Notes: generated from the letters alone by a model not told the origin. Shown: positions 14,680-23,035, counted from the first letter of the stretch. The stretch: DNA of 26,693 nucleotides from Bifidobacteriaceae bacterium (GCA_031278075.1 JAITLE010000189.1:1-26693), one strand, 5' to 3'. Program-made: numbers and translations.

Positions 14680-15854
14680 GCGTGCCCGTCCTGCCGCACG
14701 TGGTTTTCGCGCGCGAGGTGCTGGAAGACCTGCCGCCCGGCTTGCCCTACCCGTTTGTGCGGCGGGCTCAGGTCGCGGCGCTTCCCGCCCTGCCGGCCGA
14801 GAACTCGATTGAGGCGCCCGCTTACCTGGTGGATATGGGGCTGAGGCGGTGGCGCGACCCGCGGTCGCTGTTCCGCGCCACCCTCGACACCAACGAGCAC
14901 CTCAAGCGGCGTTGGGCGGCTTTGGCGCGCAAACAGCCAGACCACATCGTCTTCCAGGCGCGTGAATGGGAGGCCGGCCGCCGGGCCACACGCGAGATTT
15001 CGGCGGATTTCGAAAGCTTGACGATCTTCACAGGGGACGATGCCGCCGGGTGGCGTTTCGCGGAGCTGCTCGACTCGTCGGTCCGCCCGGTCGACACGCC
15101 CCGGCTGGCCGTGTCCCTCGCCACGATGCTCTCGGTGACGGACCCGCCGAAGTCGTATGACCTGTTGCGGCGGGCCGCCGACCTGACCAGCGACCCGGTC
15201 TCGCGTTTCCTGGTGGACCTGAGGATCCTCGCCTTGTTGATCAAACGCCTGCGCGACTACGACGGGGCGCTCGCCATGATCAGGGACTTGACGAAGGTGG
15301 CGTCCAGCGCGGTCAGGCAGTACGTGGTCTCAGAAGCCGACGGCGAGGCGATGCATGTCTTGCTGCTGAACTGGCGCGCCCTGATCGAGGTCCGTGAGGA
15401 CCGGTTGTTCGACGCGGTGACCACGATGGAACGGGCCCAGGCGCAGATGCCGGGCGACGGGTTCGTCAAAGTGCCCTCGGACATGGCTGACCGCTACCGT
15501 TCCCAGGTGCGGATCAACGTGGCTCAGGCGCTGTGGATCTCCGGCCGCGAGTCGGAGGCGGTCACCCAGATCAACCGGCACGCGTCGATCACCCGCGCGG
15601 AACACCCATACTCCCTGTCCGAGGCCTTGCTGGTGGCCGCCCTGTTCAACGAGCTGTCCGGCCACCATTCGTTGGCGCTGTCCTACTGCCTGGAGGCGGA
15701 GCGGCTCTTGTCCCGCGAAGGGGTGCCGACCCGGCTCGCGATGTGTCGCAGGATCGCGGTCGCCGCGCTGAGCGGCCTGGGCAAGCGCGGCAGGGCGGAG
15801 AAGTTGGCGCGCTCCATACCGCGTGACCCGCTGGGGGAGAAGTTCCTTGTCTGA
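14676..15854 (+). CDS. helical-repeat (TPR-like) protein of unknown function
   Basis: A 392-residue cytoplasmic protein without signal peptide or membrane helix. From about residue 140 to the end it is a run of paired amphipathic helices with TPR-like spacing of small and aromatic residues (KSYDLLRRAADLTSD, RDYDGALAMIRDLTKV, DRLFDAVTTMERAQAQ, GRESEAVTQINRHAS, SGHHSLALSYCLEAERLL). The N-terminal 130 residues are Arg-rich and unassigned (includes YLVDMGLRRWRDPRSLFRATL). GTG 14676 overlaps the stop of the 36-residue ORF by 4 bases, and the response-regulator gene begins before this one ends. Such repeats usually bind peptides or proteins; together with the adjacent regulator this suggests a signalling role, which is inference. 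Confidence 0.75.
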   Translation: MSVPVLPHVVFAREVLEDLPPGLPYPFVRRAQVAALPALPAENSIEAPAYLVDMGLRRWRDPRSLFRATLDTNEHLKRRWAALARKQPDHIVFQAREWEAGRRATREISADFESLTIFTGDDAAGWRFAELLDSSVRPVDTPRLAVSLATMLSVTDPPKSYDLLRRAADLTSDPVSRFLVDLRILALLIKRLRDYDGALAMIRDLTKVASSAVRQYVVSEADGEAMHVLLLNWRALIEVREDRLFDAVTTMERAQAQMPGDGFVKVPSDMADRYRSQVRINVAQALWISGRESEAVTQINRHASITRAEHPYSLSEALLVAALFNELSGHHSLALSYCLEAERLLSREGVPTRLAMCRRIAVAALSGLGKRGRAEKLARSIPRDPLGEKFLV

Positions 15855-16689
15855 CGTCCCCCGGGGGGGGCGCGTCGACCCGAGGACGCAGCCCCACGCC
15901 GTCATCCATCAAGGGATACCGGAGCACGCCTTGCGGCCGCGCACCGCGTCCGGCCCCTTGACCCGGGTGGACCAGACCACTGGCGAAGGAGTGGTGCGGC
16001 GCGTCATCAGGACCAATTCGCCGTACTCCCCGACGGATGGGTCCTTAGTGGTGCGGTTGCCGGCGCACATCGCGATAGTCGACCAGGAGACCTTGTTCCG
16101 CACCATGGTGGTCGACGCGCTGGCGCGGGACCCGGAGCTGAAAGTGATCGCCTCCTTGGACTCGGTGGCGAAAGCTCGTGACGTCCTGACCAACCGGCGG
16201 GTGGATCTGTTGATCGTGGACGTGGAGCAACGGGACGGCTCAGGTGCTCATCTGGCCGCGGAGCTGCAACGCGTCAAGCCGCGCATGAGGGTGCTGATCA
16301 TCACCCGTCACGACGTCACCGCCTTGATCGAGTCGACCCGCCGCCACTTGCATCGGCCCTGGTCGCAGCTCTCGAAGCTTTCGCGTATCGGCCGGGACGG
16401 CCTGGTGGAGACCATCAAGCGAGTCGCCCTCGACACCGGTCAGGCCAGCGCCCCGGCGGCGGTTCGCCGGGACCCGTTCGCGCCCCTGACGGGCCAGCAG
16501 ATGGCGGTTCTGCGCCTCATCTCGGATGGCTACACCAACCAGCAGGTCGCGGAGCGCCTCGGGCTGTCGCGCCGCACCGTGGAGAACCATCTGCTGTCCA
16601 TCTACCGGACGCTCGGCATCGGCGACGACGAGGTCAACCCCCGCGTCGCCGCCGTCTTGCTGTTGTTGTCCCGCACGCTCAAGCTGTGA
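15847..16689 (+). CDS. LuxR/NarL-type response regulator with long N-terminal extension
   Basis: DNA-binding regulator. The receiver domain begins with HIAIVDQETLFRTMVVDALARD; its acidic pocket is D79-Q80 rather than two acidic residues. The probable phosphorylation site is D125 (LLIVDVEQRDGSG), with ITRHD later. The C-terminal LuxR helix-turn-helix (about residues 213-260) reads LTGQQMAVLRLISDGYTNQQ and then VAERLGLSRRTVENHL. No histidine kinase gene is nearby. The start is uncertain. TTG 15847 has a GGGGGAGA site and overlaps the previous stop, but implies about 70 unassigned residues before the receiver. GTG 15823 (longer) and GTG 16048 (giving a standard receiver) are alternatives. Its stop overlaps gluQRS by 4 bases. 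Confidence 0.85.
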   Translation: MSDVPRGGRVDPRTQPHAVIHQGIPEHALRPRTASGPLTRVDQTTGEGVVRRVIRTNSPYSPTDGSLVVRLPAHIAIVDQETLFRTMVVDALARDPELKVIASLDSVAKARDVLTNRRVDLLIVDVEQRDGSGAHLAAELQRVKPRMRVLIITRHDVTALIESTRRHLHRPWSQLSKLSRIGRDGLVETIKRVALDTGQASAPAAVRRDPFAPLTGQQMAVLRLISDGYTNQQVAERLGLSRRTVENHLLSIYRTLGIGDDEVNPRVAAVLLLLSRTLKL

Positions 16690-17576
16690 CGCCCGGCGCC
16701 GGCCGGTACGCCCCATCGCCCTCTAGCGACCTGCATCTGGGGAATTTGCGGACCGCGGTGGTGGCGTGGCTCGCGGCGCGCGCGGATGGGCTGGCGTTCC
16801 GCTTGCGTGTGGAGGACGTCGACCATCGCTCACGCCCGGCGATCGCGGCGCGTCAGCTCGCCGACTTGGCGGCTCTCGGCCTCGATTGGGACGGGCCGGT
16901 GGTGTGGCAGTCCGCGCGTGGCGCCGCTTATCGCGCGGCGATCGCCGATTTGGCCGGGCGTGGGTTGACCTACGAGTGTTTCTGCTCCCGCCGCGAGATC
17001 CTCGACGCCCCGCGTGCTCCTCACGCGCCGGTCGGCGCCTATCCGGGCACTTGCCGGGCCCTCAGCGAGCGGGCGGTGGCAGCCCGGCGCGCCGAGCGGC
17101 CAGGGGCGATCCGGTTGCGCGCGGACGTGGCCGCCTGGCAGGTGCGCGACCGCCTCGGGGGAGTCACGTCGCAGCCGGTGGACGACTTCGTCTTGCGCCG
17201 ATCCGACGGCGCCGTCGCGTATAACCTCGCTGTCGTGGTGGACGATGCCGACCAGCGAGTCACGCAGATCACCCGCGGCGACGATCTGCTCGCGTCGGCG
17301 GGGAGACAGTCCTACCTGGCCCATCTGCTCGGGCTCGGGACCTTCGAGTACGTCCACGTCCCGTTGGTCTACAACCGGGCGGGGGACCGGCTGTCGAAGC
17401 GGGACGGCGCGATGGCGGGCGCGGCCCTGTTCGACGCGTGGGGTGGCGCCGCGGGCGTGCTGGGCGGCATCGGGCACTCGTTGGGTTTGAACCCGAGCGG
17501 CGCGCCGACGACGCTCGAAGTTCTGCTCGAGCGGTTCGACTGGACGCTCCTTCGGCCCCAGAGGTGGACGGTGTGA
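16686..17576 (+). CDS. gluQ: glutamyl-Q tRNA(Asp) synthetase
   Basis: Truncated glutamyl-tRNA synthetase paralogue that attaches glutamate to queuosine in the anticodon of tRNA(Asp) (GluQRS family). Seen: RYAPSPSSDLHLGNLRTA with the HIGH-like HLGN, RVEDVDHRSR for substrate binding, zinc ligands C98 and C100 (CFCS) with Y119 and C123 (YPGTC), and LSKRDG in place of KMSKS. The 296 residues include no anticodon-binding domain, as expected. GTG 16686 overlaps the response-regulator stop (GTGA), and its own stop overlaps the next GTG. No other queuosine gene lies in the window. Confidence 0.93.
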   Translation: MTPGAGRYAPSPSSDLHLGNLRTAVVAWLAARADGLAFRLRVEDVDHRSRPAIAARQLADLAALGLDWDGPVVWQSARGAAYRAAIADLAGRGLTYECFCSRREILDAPRAPHAPVGAYPGTCRALSERAVAARRAERPGAIRLRADVAAWQVRDRLGGVTSQPVDDFVLRRSDGAVAYNLAVVVDDADQRVTQITRGDDLLASAGRQSYLAHLLGLGTFEYVHVPLVYNRAGDRLSKRDGAMAGAALFDAWGGAAGVLGGIGHSLGLNPSGAPTTLEVLLERFDWTLLRPQRWTV

Positions 17577-19306
17577 GGCGGCGGCGGGTGGGCGCGGCGC
17601 TCGCGGCGGCCGCGGCCCTCGCGGTTCCGGCGGTGTTCGCGGGTGTGGTCACCGCGCGGGTCGACTACCCGTTCGGGCCGCACGAGGCGTCGTATGAGGT
17701 CACTTTGGATTCGACGGTGGCGTTGGATTTGGGGCCGCTCGGCGCGTTGGTGATGCCGAGTCCGCTGCCTGGGCCTTTGAGCTATCTGGGGGCGCGTGTC
17801 GTGGTGGGGCCGATCCCGGAGGATTTCGCGGCGACGCCGTTCGCCAGCCTGGAGACCTTGGACACGCCCCGCCTGGTGGCGGAGTTGGAGGCGTACGGGC
17901 AGGCGTACCTCGGGGTCGGCGCCACGGTGCGGCGCGCGGGGCGCGCCCTGGTGCTGGACGCGTTGGCTCGGGCGGGTCTGTGTTGGCTCGGCGCCGCGGC
18001 GGGCTTGGCCTTGTTGGGGGCCTTGATGGGGCGCGCCCGGCTGGGCCAATTGCGTGCTTGGGGTGGACGGCGTAAGCCGCTGGCGGCCGTGCTGGCGGCG
18101 GCTGTGGCCCTGGGCGGCGTGGGCGTGGTGGTGGGTGTGGCCGCCCAGCGCCGGCCGACGAGCTGGGGCGAGGGCGCCCCGATGCTGGCTGGGACGCCGT
18201 TCAGCTCGGCCCGTCTGACCGGTCGGTTCGGGCAGTTGGTCACCGAGTCGGGCGAGATCGCGGTCAACGCCTACCGCGCCACCGAGGAGTTCTACGCGGA
18301 GGCCGCGGCGGGGGTCGAGGCCGCGTTCGCGGCTCAGGCGGCTCAGGCGGCGCCCGCCGCGCCCTACGGGGATTTGAGAGCGGCGTTGTTCTTCTCGGAC
18401 TTGCATTGCAATGTGGGCATGGCGCGGGTGCTGGGCGTGGCGGCGCAAGCCGCGGGCGCGGTGATGGTGTTGGATGGCGGCGACACCACGATGGACGGCA
18501 CGTCCGTGGAACGCTACTGCGTGGACGCCGTGGCGGACGCGATCGGTCCCGAAATCCCTTGGGTGGTGGCCATTGGGAACCATGACACGGCCGCGACCGC
18601 GGCCCAAGCGCGGGCGGCGGGCGCGGTGGTGCTGGACGGGTCGGTTGAGCGGGTCGCCGGGGTGGCGATCCTCGGGGATTCCGATCCGACGCACACCGAG
18701 CTGACCCAGGGCACGCGGCTGCTCGGTGACGAGACCGTCGAGGATGTGGGCCGACGGCTCGGCGAGACGGCCTGCGCGGCGGCTTGGCCGGTTGATCTGC
18801 TGTTGATCCACCAGCCGGCGGCGGCGCGGGTCGCGTTGGCGAGCGGTTGCGTGCCCGCAGCCGTGACGGGGCACATCCACACCCGCGCGGATCCGTCGGT
18901 GGTGGGCGGCGGGGTGCTTTACACGCAGTCTTCGACTGGTCGAGACACGCGCGAGGCCACCATGTTGGGGCCGCTCGCCGCGCCAGCGGAGATCACGGTG
19001 TTGCTGTTCGACTCGCAAAACCGGTGGGTCGCCTGGCAGTTGCTCACGGTCCGCCCGGATGGCGGCGCAGAACTTTCGGCGGTCCGAGAGCTGCCGGTTC
19101 CGGCTGTCGTCGAGCCGGGCCGAGCCGCGCCGGACACCGCTGGCCCGGACGCGGCGCGGCCGGACGGCGCCGGCTCGGACGGCGACGGCTCGGACGGCGA
19201 CGGCTCGGACAGCGACGGCTTGGACAGCGCCGGCTCGGACAGCGCCGAGTCAGAGACTGCGGACCACACGGGGCCAAGCGCTGTGTCGCCCTACGGCACG
19301 GGGTAG
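17573..19306 (+). CDS. membrane-bound metallophosphoesterase
   Basis: Calcineurin-like phosphoesterase of about 577 residues; substrate unknown. GTG 17573 overlaps the gluQRS stop (GTGA) and gives MRRRRVG plus a hydrophobic N-terminal segment (residues 8-27). Two further membrane helices lie at about 125-150 and 163-185. The catalytic domain occupies about 270-490, with DLH (D276, H278), GD (D304), GNHD (N336, H337), LIHQP and GHIH (H434, H436), so all metal-binding motifs are present. After the domain comes a hydrophilic tail of Asp/Ser/Gly repeats (about 533-560) encoded by 15-bp DNA repeats. It is the last gene of the coupled operon; what links it to the upstream regulator is not evident. 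Confidence 0.87.
   Translation: MRRRRVGAALAAAAALAVPAVFAGVVTARVDYPFGPHEASYEVTLDSTVALDLGPLGALVMPSPLPGPLSYLGARVVVGPIPEDFAATPFASLETLDTPRLVAELEAYGQAYLGVGATVRRAGRALVLDALARAGLCWLGAAAGLALLGALMGRARLGQLRAWGGRRKPLAAVLAAAVALGGVGVVVGVAAQRRPTSWGEGAPMLAGTPFSSARLTGRFGQLVTESGEIAVNAYRATEEFYAEAAAGVEAAFAAQAAQAAPAAPYGDLRAALFFSDLHCNVGMARVLGVAAQAAGAVMVLDGGDTTMDGTSVERYCVDAVADAIGPEIPWVVAIGNHDTAATAAQARAAGAVVLDGSVERVAGVAILGDSDPTHTELTQGTRLLGDETVEDVGRRLGETACAAAWPVDLLLIHQPAAARVALASGCVPAAVTGHIHTRADPSVVGGGVLYTQSSTGRDTREATMLGPLAAPAEITVLLFDSQNRWVAWQLLTVRPDGGAELSAVRELPVPAVVEPGRAAPDTAGPDAARPDGAGSDGDGSDGDGSDSDGLDSAGSDSAESETADHTGPSAVSPYGTG
19157..19246 (+). repeat. 15-bp tandem repeat encoding a Ser-Asp-Gly tail
   Basis: Five consecutive units of GGCTCGGACGGCGAC type start at 19172, 19187, 19202, 19217 and 19232, with a degenerate one before them at 19157. 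Each encodes Gly-Ser-Asp-(Gly/Ser)-(Asp/Ala), so copy-number change stays in frame. Confidence 0.85.
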
Positions 19307-19412
19307 CCCCCGTGTGGCCGGGGACCGCACCGGGCGAAGCCCCGGGTCCGCGTACGGCACGGAGTAGGTCCCGTGTGGCCGGGACCGCACCGGGCGAAGC
19401 CCCGGTCGCCGG
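19292..19412. repeat. 61-bp imperfect direct repeat across the phosphoesterase stop codon
   Basis: Unit 1 starts TACGGCACGGGGTAG at 19292 and unit 2 starts TACGGCACGGAGTAG at 19353. Both continue with CCGTGTGGCCGGG and CACCGGGCGAAGCCCCG. The first copy contains the last codons and stop of the phosphoesterase. Each copy includes a GGGCGAAGCCC hairpin in the space between the convergent phosphoesterase and dps genes, so they may act as terminators. Confidence 0.75.
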
Positions 19413-19447
19413 GCCGCGCTGGCGCGCCGGGCCGCGCCCTGCGCCCC

Positions 19448-19888
19448 TCAGCCCTCGATCTGTGAGCGGAGCATCCAGGCGGCCTTGTCCAGCCCTGCGA
19501 CGATCTCGATCAACAGATCCTGCGACGGGAGATCCTCGTCCAACTCGGTCAGCGCGGTCTCGATGCGGCGCGCCGCGTCGCTGATGCGCGCGGCGAACTC
19601 GGCGACCACCACAGGCGCGTTGATCGGCCCGGGCTCGATCGAGGGGACCTGACTGGTGGCGGCGACCGTGGCCGCGCGCCCGTCCGGGCTGCCGCCGACA
19701 GCGGCGAGCCGCTCGGCGACGTCGTCGGAATTGATCCGCACCTGGTCGATCACCTCGTCCAACTCAAGGTGGACGGAGCGGAAATTGGTGCCGCGCACAT
19801 TCCAGTGCGCCTGCTTCGCGAGCAGGGACAGGTCGATCAGATCGACCAAGGCGGCCTGCAAAATGGGATTGGTCCTGACAGCCGGCAT
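19448..19888 (-). CDS. dps: Dps-family ferritin-like protein
   Basis: Mini-ferritin that oxidises and stores iron in a 12-subunit shell and protects DNA from peroxide. The 146 residues fit the family. The inter-subunit ferroxidase ligands are all present with correct spacing: H28 and H40, D44, D55 and E59 (KQAHWNVRG, SVHLELDE, NSDDVAER), matching H51, H63, D67, D78 and E82 of E. coli Dps. There is no long Lys/Arg-rich N-terminal tail, so direct DNA binding is uncertain. ATG 19888 has AAGGAG upstream. A possible -10 (TAAGGT) lies at 19929-19934 on the minus strand, next to copy C of the 22-bp motif shared with leuS. Confidence 0.94.
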   Translation of the reverse strand: MPAVRTNPILQAALVDLIDLSLLAKQAHWNVRGTNFRSVHLELDEVIDQVRINSDDVAERLAAVGGSPDGRAATVAATSQVPSIEPGPINAPVVVAEFAARISDAARRIETALTELDEDLPSQDLLIEIVAGLDKAAWMLRSQIEG

Positions 19889-19928
19889 GTTTGATTCTCC
19901 TTCATCTGTGCTTCACCCCGGTGCTTTC

Positions 19929-19950
19929 ACCTTAGCCTTGATCCACCGAT
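19929..19950 (-). promoter_or_regulatory. 22-bp shared motif copy C, overlapping a possible dps -10
   Basis: On the minus strand the sequence runs ATCGGTGGATCAAGGC and then TAAGGT. The first 17 bases match copy B except for one position. TAAGGT fits TANNNT and would give a leader of about 34 bases before the dps ATG. Confidence 0.5.
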
Positions 19951-20077
19951 GCTCGCCTACTGCGCCGCCCCAGCCAGGCACGCTGGACGCCCCTGACCAA
20001 CTCAACAGGCCGCCGGCCTGCCATCGCCGCCCAGGAACGCCCATCGCACCTGTCTAGTGCTGCTCGCTACGGCGATC

Positions 20078-20099
20078 ATCGGTGGATCCAGGCTTAGCG
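20078..20099 (+). promoter_or_regulatory. 22-bp shared motif copy B, upstream of leuS
   Basis: Contains GGTGGATCCAGGCTTAGCG, preceded by ATC. It ends one base before the leuS -10 box. With copy C it forms an imperfect inverted repeat of about 27 bp per arm across the dps-leuS intergenic region. Confidence 0.5.
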
Positions 20100-20100
20100 G

Positions 20101-20106
20101 TAGCCT
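20101..20106 (+). promoter_or_regulatory. -10 box for leaderless leuS transcript
   Basis: TAGCCT fits TANNNT and its last T lies 7 bases before GTG 20113. There is no ribosome-binding site in between. Confidence 0.6.
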
Positions 20107-20112
20107 AGGGCG

Positions 20113-22989
20113 GTGTTAGAAACCGAAGCCGCGGCGCCGCCTTGGCGCTACAACGCCGCGCTGGCGCAGCGCATCGAATCCAAGTGGCAGGACGAATGGG
20201 AGCGCCGCGGCGTTTTTTGGGCCGCGAACCCGAAGGGCGCGTTGACTGACTCGGCGGGGCGGCACGCCGACCCGGCGCGCGCCAAGTTCTTCCTGATGGA
20301 CATGTTCCCGTATCCCTCGGGCAAGGGCCTGCACGTCGGCCACCCGTTGGGTTATATCGCCACGGACGTGGTGGGGCGCTACCGGCGCATGCGCGGCGAC
20401 AACGTCCTCCATGCGCTCGGTTACGACGCGTTCGGCCTGCCCGCGGAACAGTACGCGCTGCAGACCGGGCAGCATCCCAGGGTCACCACTGAGACCAACA
20501 TCGCAACGATGCGCGCCCAATTGCGTCGCCTGGGGTTGGCCCACGACTCGCGGCGTTCGTTCGCGACCACCGACGAGGCGTATATCCGCTGGACCCAGTG
20601 GATTTTCCTGCAGCTGTTCAACGCTTGGTATGACCCGGACGCCAAGCGCGCCGACGGCGGGACGGGCGCGGCGCGTCCCATCGCCGAATTGGCGGCCGCT
20701 TTCGCTGAAGGCCGCCGCGCCGTGCCCGGAGGCGAGCCTTGGTCGCAGTTGGACGATGCCGACCGGCGGGCCGTCCTCAACGGTTTCCGTCTGGCGTACA
20801 TCGCGGACGCGCCCGTCAACTGGGCGCCGGGCCTCGGCACCGTGTTGGCGAACGAGGAGGTGACGGCCGAGGGCCGCTCCGAGCGCGGCAACTATCCGGT
20901 GTTCACGAAGTCGCTCAGGCAATGGAACATGCGGATCACCGCCTACGCGGAACGGCTCGCGGACGACCTGGACCTGGTGGATTGGCCCGCCAAAGTGGTC
21001 GCGATGCAGCGCAACTGGATCGGCCGGTCCACCGGCGCGACTGTGACTTTCCGGCTGGTGGGCCGCCATGCTGCCCTGGACGTGTTCACCACCAGGCCGG
21101 ACACGCTGTTCGGGGCGACGTTCATGGTGGTCTCGCCGGAACACCCGCTGCTCGCGGACGGCTTGCCGGACACCTGGCCCGAAGGGACCAAAGAAGTGTG
21201 GACGGGCGGCTTCGCCTCCCCGCGGGAAGCTGTGGCGGCCTACGCGCGGGGCGCGTTAGGGAAGACCGCCGCGGAGCGGGTCGCGCAGGGCCGCGTCAAG
21301 AGTGGTGTGTTCACCGGCTGGTTCGCGGTCAATCCGGTCAACGACCAGGCGATCCCGGTGTTCACCGCCGATTACGTGCTGATGGGCTATGGCACCGGCG
21401 CGATCATGGCGGTGCCCGCCGAGGACGAGCGGGATTGGGAGTTCGCTCAGGCTTTCGAGTTGCCGCACGTGCGCACGGTCCAACCGCCTGAGGGCTGGGC
21501 CGGGGGCGCGTGGACGGGCGAGGGCGCGACCATCAACTCTGCCAACGCGACCATCTCCTTGAATGGGCTTGGGGTCGAGGAGGCGAAGGACGGCATCGTC
21601 CACTGGCTGAGCGAACGCGGCCTGGGCGTCCCGACGGTGACGTGCCGGCTGCGCGACTGGCTGTTCTCGCGGCAACGCTACTGGGGCGAACCGTTCCCGA
21701 TCGTGTACGGGGAGGACGGCTGGCCGATCGCCTTGCCGGACGCGATGCTGCCGGTGGAGCTGCCGGAGGTGCCGGATTACCGGCCGCGGACCTTCGACCC
21801 GCTGGACGCCGAATCCGAGCCTGAGACGCCGCTGGCGCGCAACCCTGAGTGGGTCGATGTGGTGCTGGACCTCGGCGACGGGCCCAAACGTTACCGGCGG
21901 GACACCAACACCATGCCGAACTGGGCCGGATCGTGTTGGTACTACCTGCGTTACTTGGACCCGGCGGAGGCCGACCGTGTGGTGGACCCGGCGGAGGAGG
22001 ACTATTGGTTGGCGCCGCGGGGCGGAGGCGACCAGACGGGCGGGGTCGACCTCTATGTGGGCGGGGTGGAGCATGCGGTGCTGCACCTCTTGTACGCGCG
22101 TTTTTGGCACAAGGTGCTGTACGACTTGGGGTTCGTCTCGGGGGCGGAGCCGTTCCGCAAACTCTTCAACCAGGGCTACATCCTGGCTTACGCGTACACC
22201 GACGCCCGGGGCCAGTATGTGGCCGCGGACCAGGTGGTGGAGGGGCCCAAGGGCGTGTTCGTCGACTCGGCCACGGGCGAGCGGGTGACACAGGAGTACG
22301 GCAAGATGGGCAAGGGCTTGAAGAACATGGTCACGCCCGACGAGATGTTCGAGTTGTACGGCGCGGACACGTTCAGGCTGTATGAGCTGTCGATGGGTCC
22401 GCTCGATGTGTCCCGGCCGTGGGAGACGCGAGCGGTGGTCGGTTCGCAGCGTTTCTTGCAGCGGTTGTGGCGCAACGTGGTCGACGAGGAGACAGGGGAG
22501 CTGCGCGTCACGGAGGAGGCGCCGGACGAGGCGACCCTGCGTGTGGCGCACCGGGCGGTGGCCGAGGTGCGCGAGGAGATGGAGGCGCTGCGCTTCAACA
22601 CCGCGATCGCCCGCATGATCGTGTTGAACAACCACCTGACCGGCTTGGCGGCGGCGCCACGGGCCGCGGTGGAGACTCTGCTCAAGCTGCTGGCGCCGGC
22701 CGCGCCCCACATCGCCGAGGAGTTGTGGGAGCGGTTGGGGCACACCGGGTCCATCGCGCACGAGCCGTTCCCTGATGCGGACGAGGCCTATCTGGTCGAG
22801 GAGACCCAGACCTGCGTGGTCCAGATCCAGGGCAAGGTGCGGGCGCGCCTCCAGGTCCCGCCGGGCATATCGGCCGTCGCGCTCGAATCTGTGGTGCTGG
22901 CTGACGCCGCGGTGGTCGCCGCGTTGGCGGGGCGCGCTGTGCGCCGGGTGGTGGCGCGGCCGCCGGGGCTGGTCAACCTGGTCGTCTGA
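20113..22989 (+). CDS. leuS: leucyl-tRNA synthetase
   Basis: Charges tRNA(Leu) with leucine in the cytoplasm. The 958 residues are typical for actinobacteria. Seen: HIGH-type HVGH at residues 74-77 (YPSGKGLHVGHPLGY), the editing domain (TTRPDTLFGATFMVVSPEHP and GTGAIMAVPAEDERDWEFA), DWLFSRQRYWGEPFPI, and the KMSKS loop as KMGKG at 731-735. Both loop lysines are kept; Gly replaces Ser at two positions. The C-terminal anticodon-binding helices and a small terminal domain are complete. The start is GTG 20113, supported by TAGCCT exactly 6 bases upstream (leaderless). It is followed by comEA and comEC, a common actinobacterial order. Confidence 0.97.
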   Translation: MLETEAAAPPWRYNAALAQRIESKWQDEWERRGVFWAANPKGALTDSAGRHADPARAKFFLMDMFPYPSGKGLHVGHPLGYIATDVVGRYRRMRGDNVLHALGYDAFGLPAEQYALQTGQHPRVTTETNIATMRAQLRRLGLAHDSRRSFATTDEAYIRWTQWIFLQLFNAWYDPDAKRADGGTGAARPIAELAAAFAEGRRAVPGGEPWSQLDDADRRAVLNGFRLAYIADAPVNWAPGLGTVLANEEVTAEGRSERGNYPVFTKSLRQWNMRITAYAERLADDLDLVDWPAKVVAMQRNWIGRSTGATVTFRLVGRHAALDVFTTRPDTLFGATFMVVSPEHPLLADGLPDTWPEGTKEVWTGGFASPREAVAAYARGALGKTAAERVAQGRVKSGVFTGWFAVNPVNDQAIPVFTADYVLMGYGTGAIMAVPAEDERDWEFAQAFELPHVRTVQPPEGWAGGAWTGEGATINSANATISLNGLGVEEAKDGIVHWLSERGLGVPTVTCRLRDWLFSRQRYWGEPFPIVYGEDGWPIALPDAMLPVELPEVPDYRPRTFDPLDAESEPETPLARNPEWVDVVLDLGDGPKRYRRDTNTMPNWAGSCWYYLRYLDPAEADRVVDPAEEDYWLAPRGGGDQTGGVDLYVGGVEHAVLHLLYARFWHKVLYDLGFVSGAEPFRKLFNQGYILAYAYTDARGQYVAADQVVEGPKGVFVDSATGERVTQEYGKMGKGLKNMVTPDEMFELYGADTFRLYELSMGPLDVSRPWETRAVVGSQRFLQRLWRNVVDEETGELRVTEEAPDEATLRVAHRAVAEVREEMEALRFNTAIARMIVLNNHLTGLAAAPRAAVETLLKLLAPAAPHIAEELWERLGHTGSIAHEPFPDADEAYLVEETQTCVVQIQGKVRARLQVPPGISAVALESVVLADAAVVAALAGRAVRRVVARPPGLVNLVV

Positions 22990-23019
22990 GTGGTGGCGCC
23001 GGTCCACAGGGTCGGCTTT

Positions 23020-23035
23020 CCCGGCGCGCGCCGGG
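23020..23035. terminator. perfect 16-bp palindrome after leuS
   Basis: CCCGGCGCGCGCCGGG lies 30 bases after the leuS stop and 14 bases before the comEA -10 box. It could form a 7-bp stem and end leuS transcription. No T-run follows. Confidence 0.35.

Noticed and set aside
19929..19950. IdeR/DtxR iron box at the dps promoter
   Set aside because: TAAGGTGAAAGCACC and TTAGCGGTAGCCTAGG resemble parts of the iron box, but half-site spacing is off by one and the match is too weak to claim.
21256..23007. A 583-codon open frame antisense to leuS, and similar long antisense frames over atpD and the phosphoesterase
   Set aside because: High-GC coding DNA often leaves the antisense frame open. Composition is His/Arg/Gln-rich, no domain is seen, and the sense genes are unambiguous.
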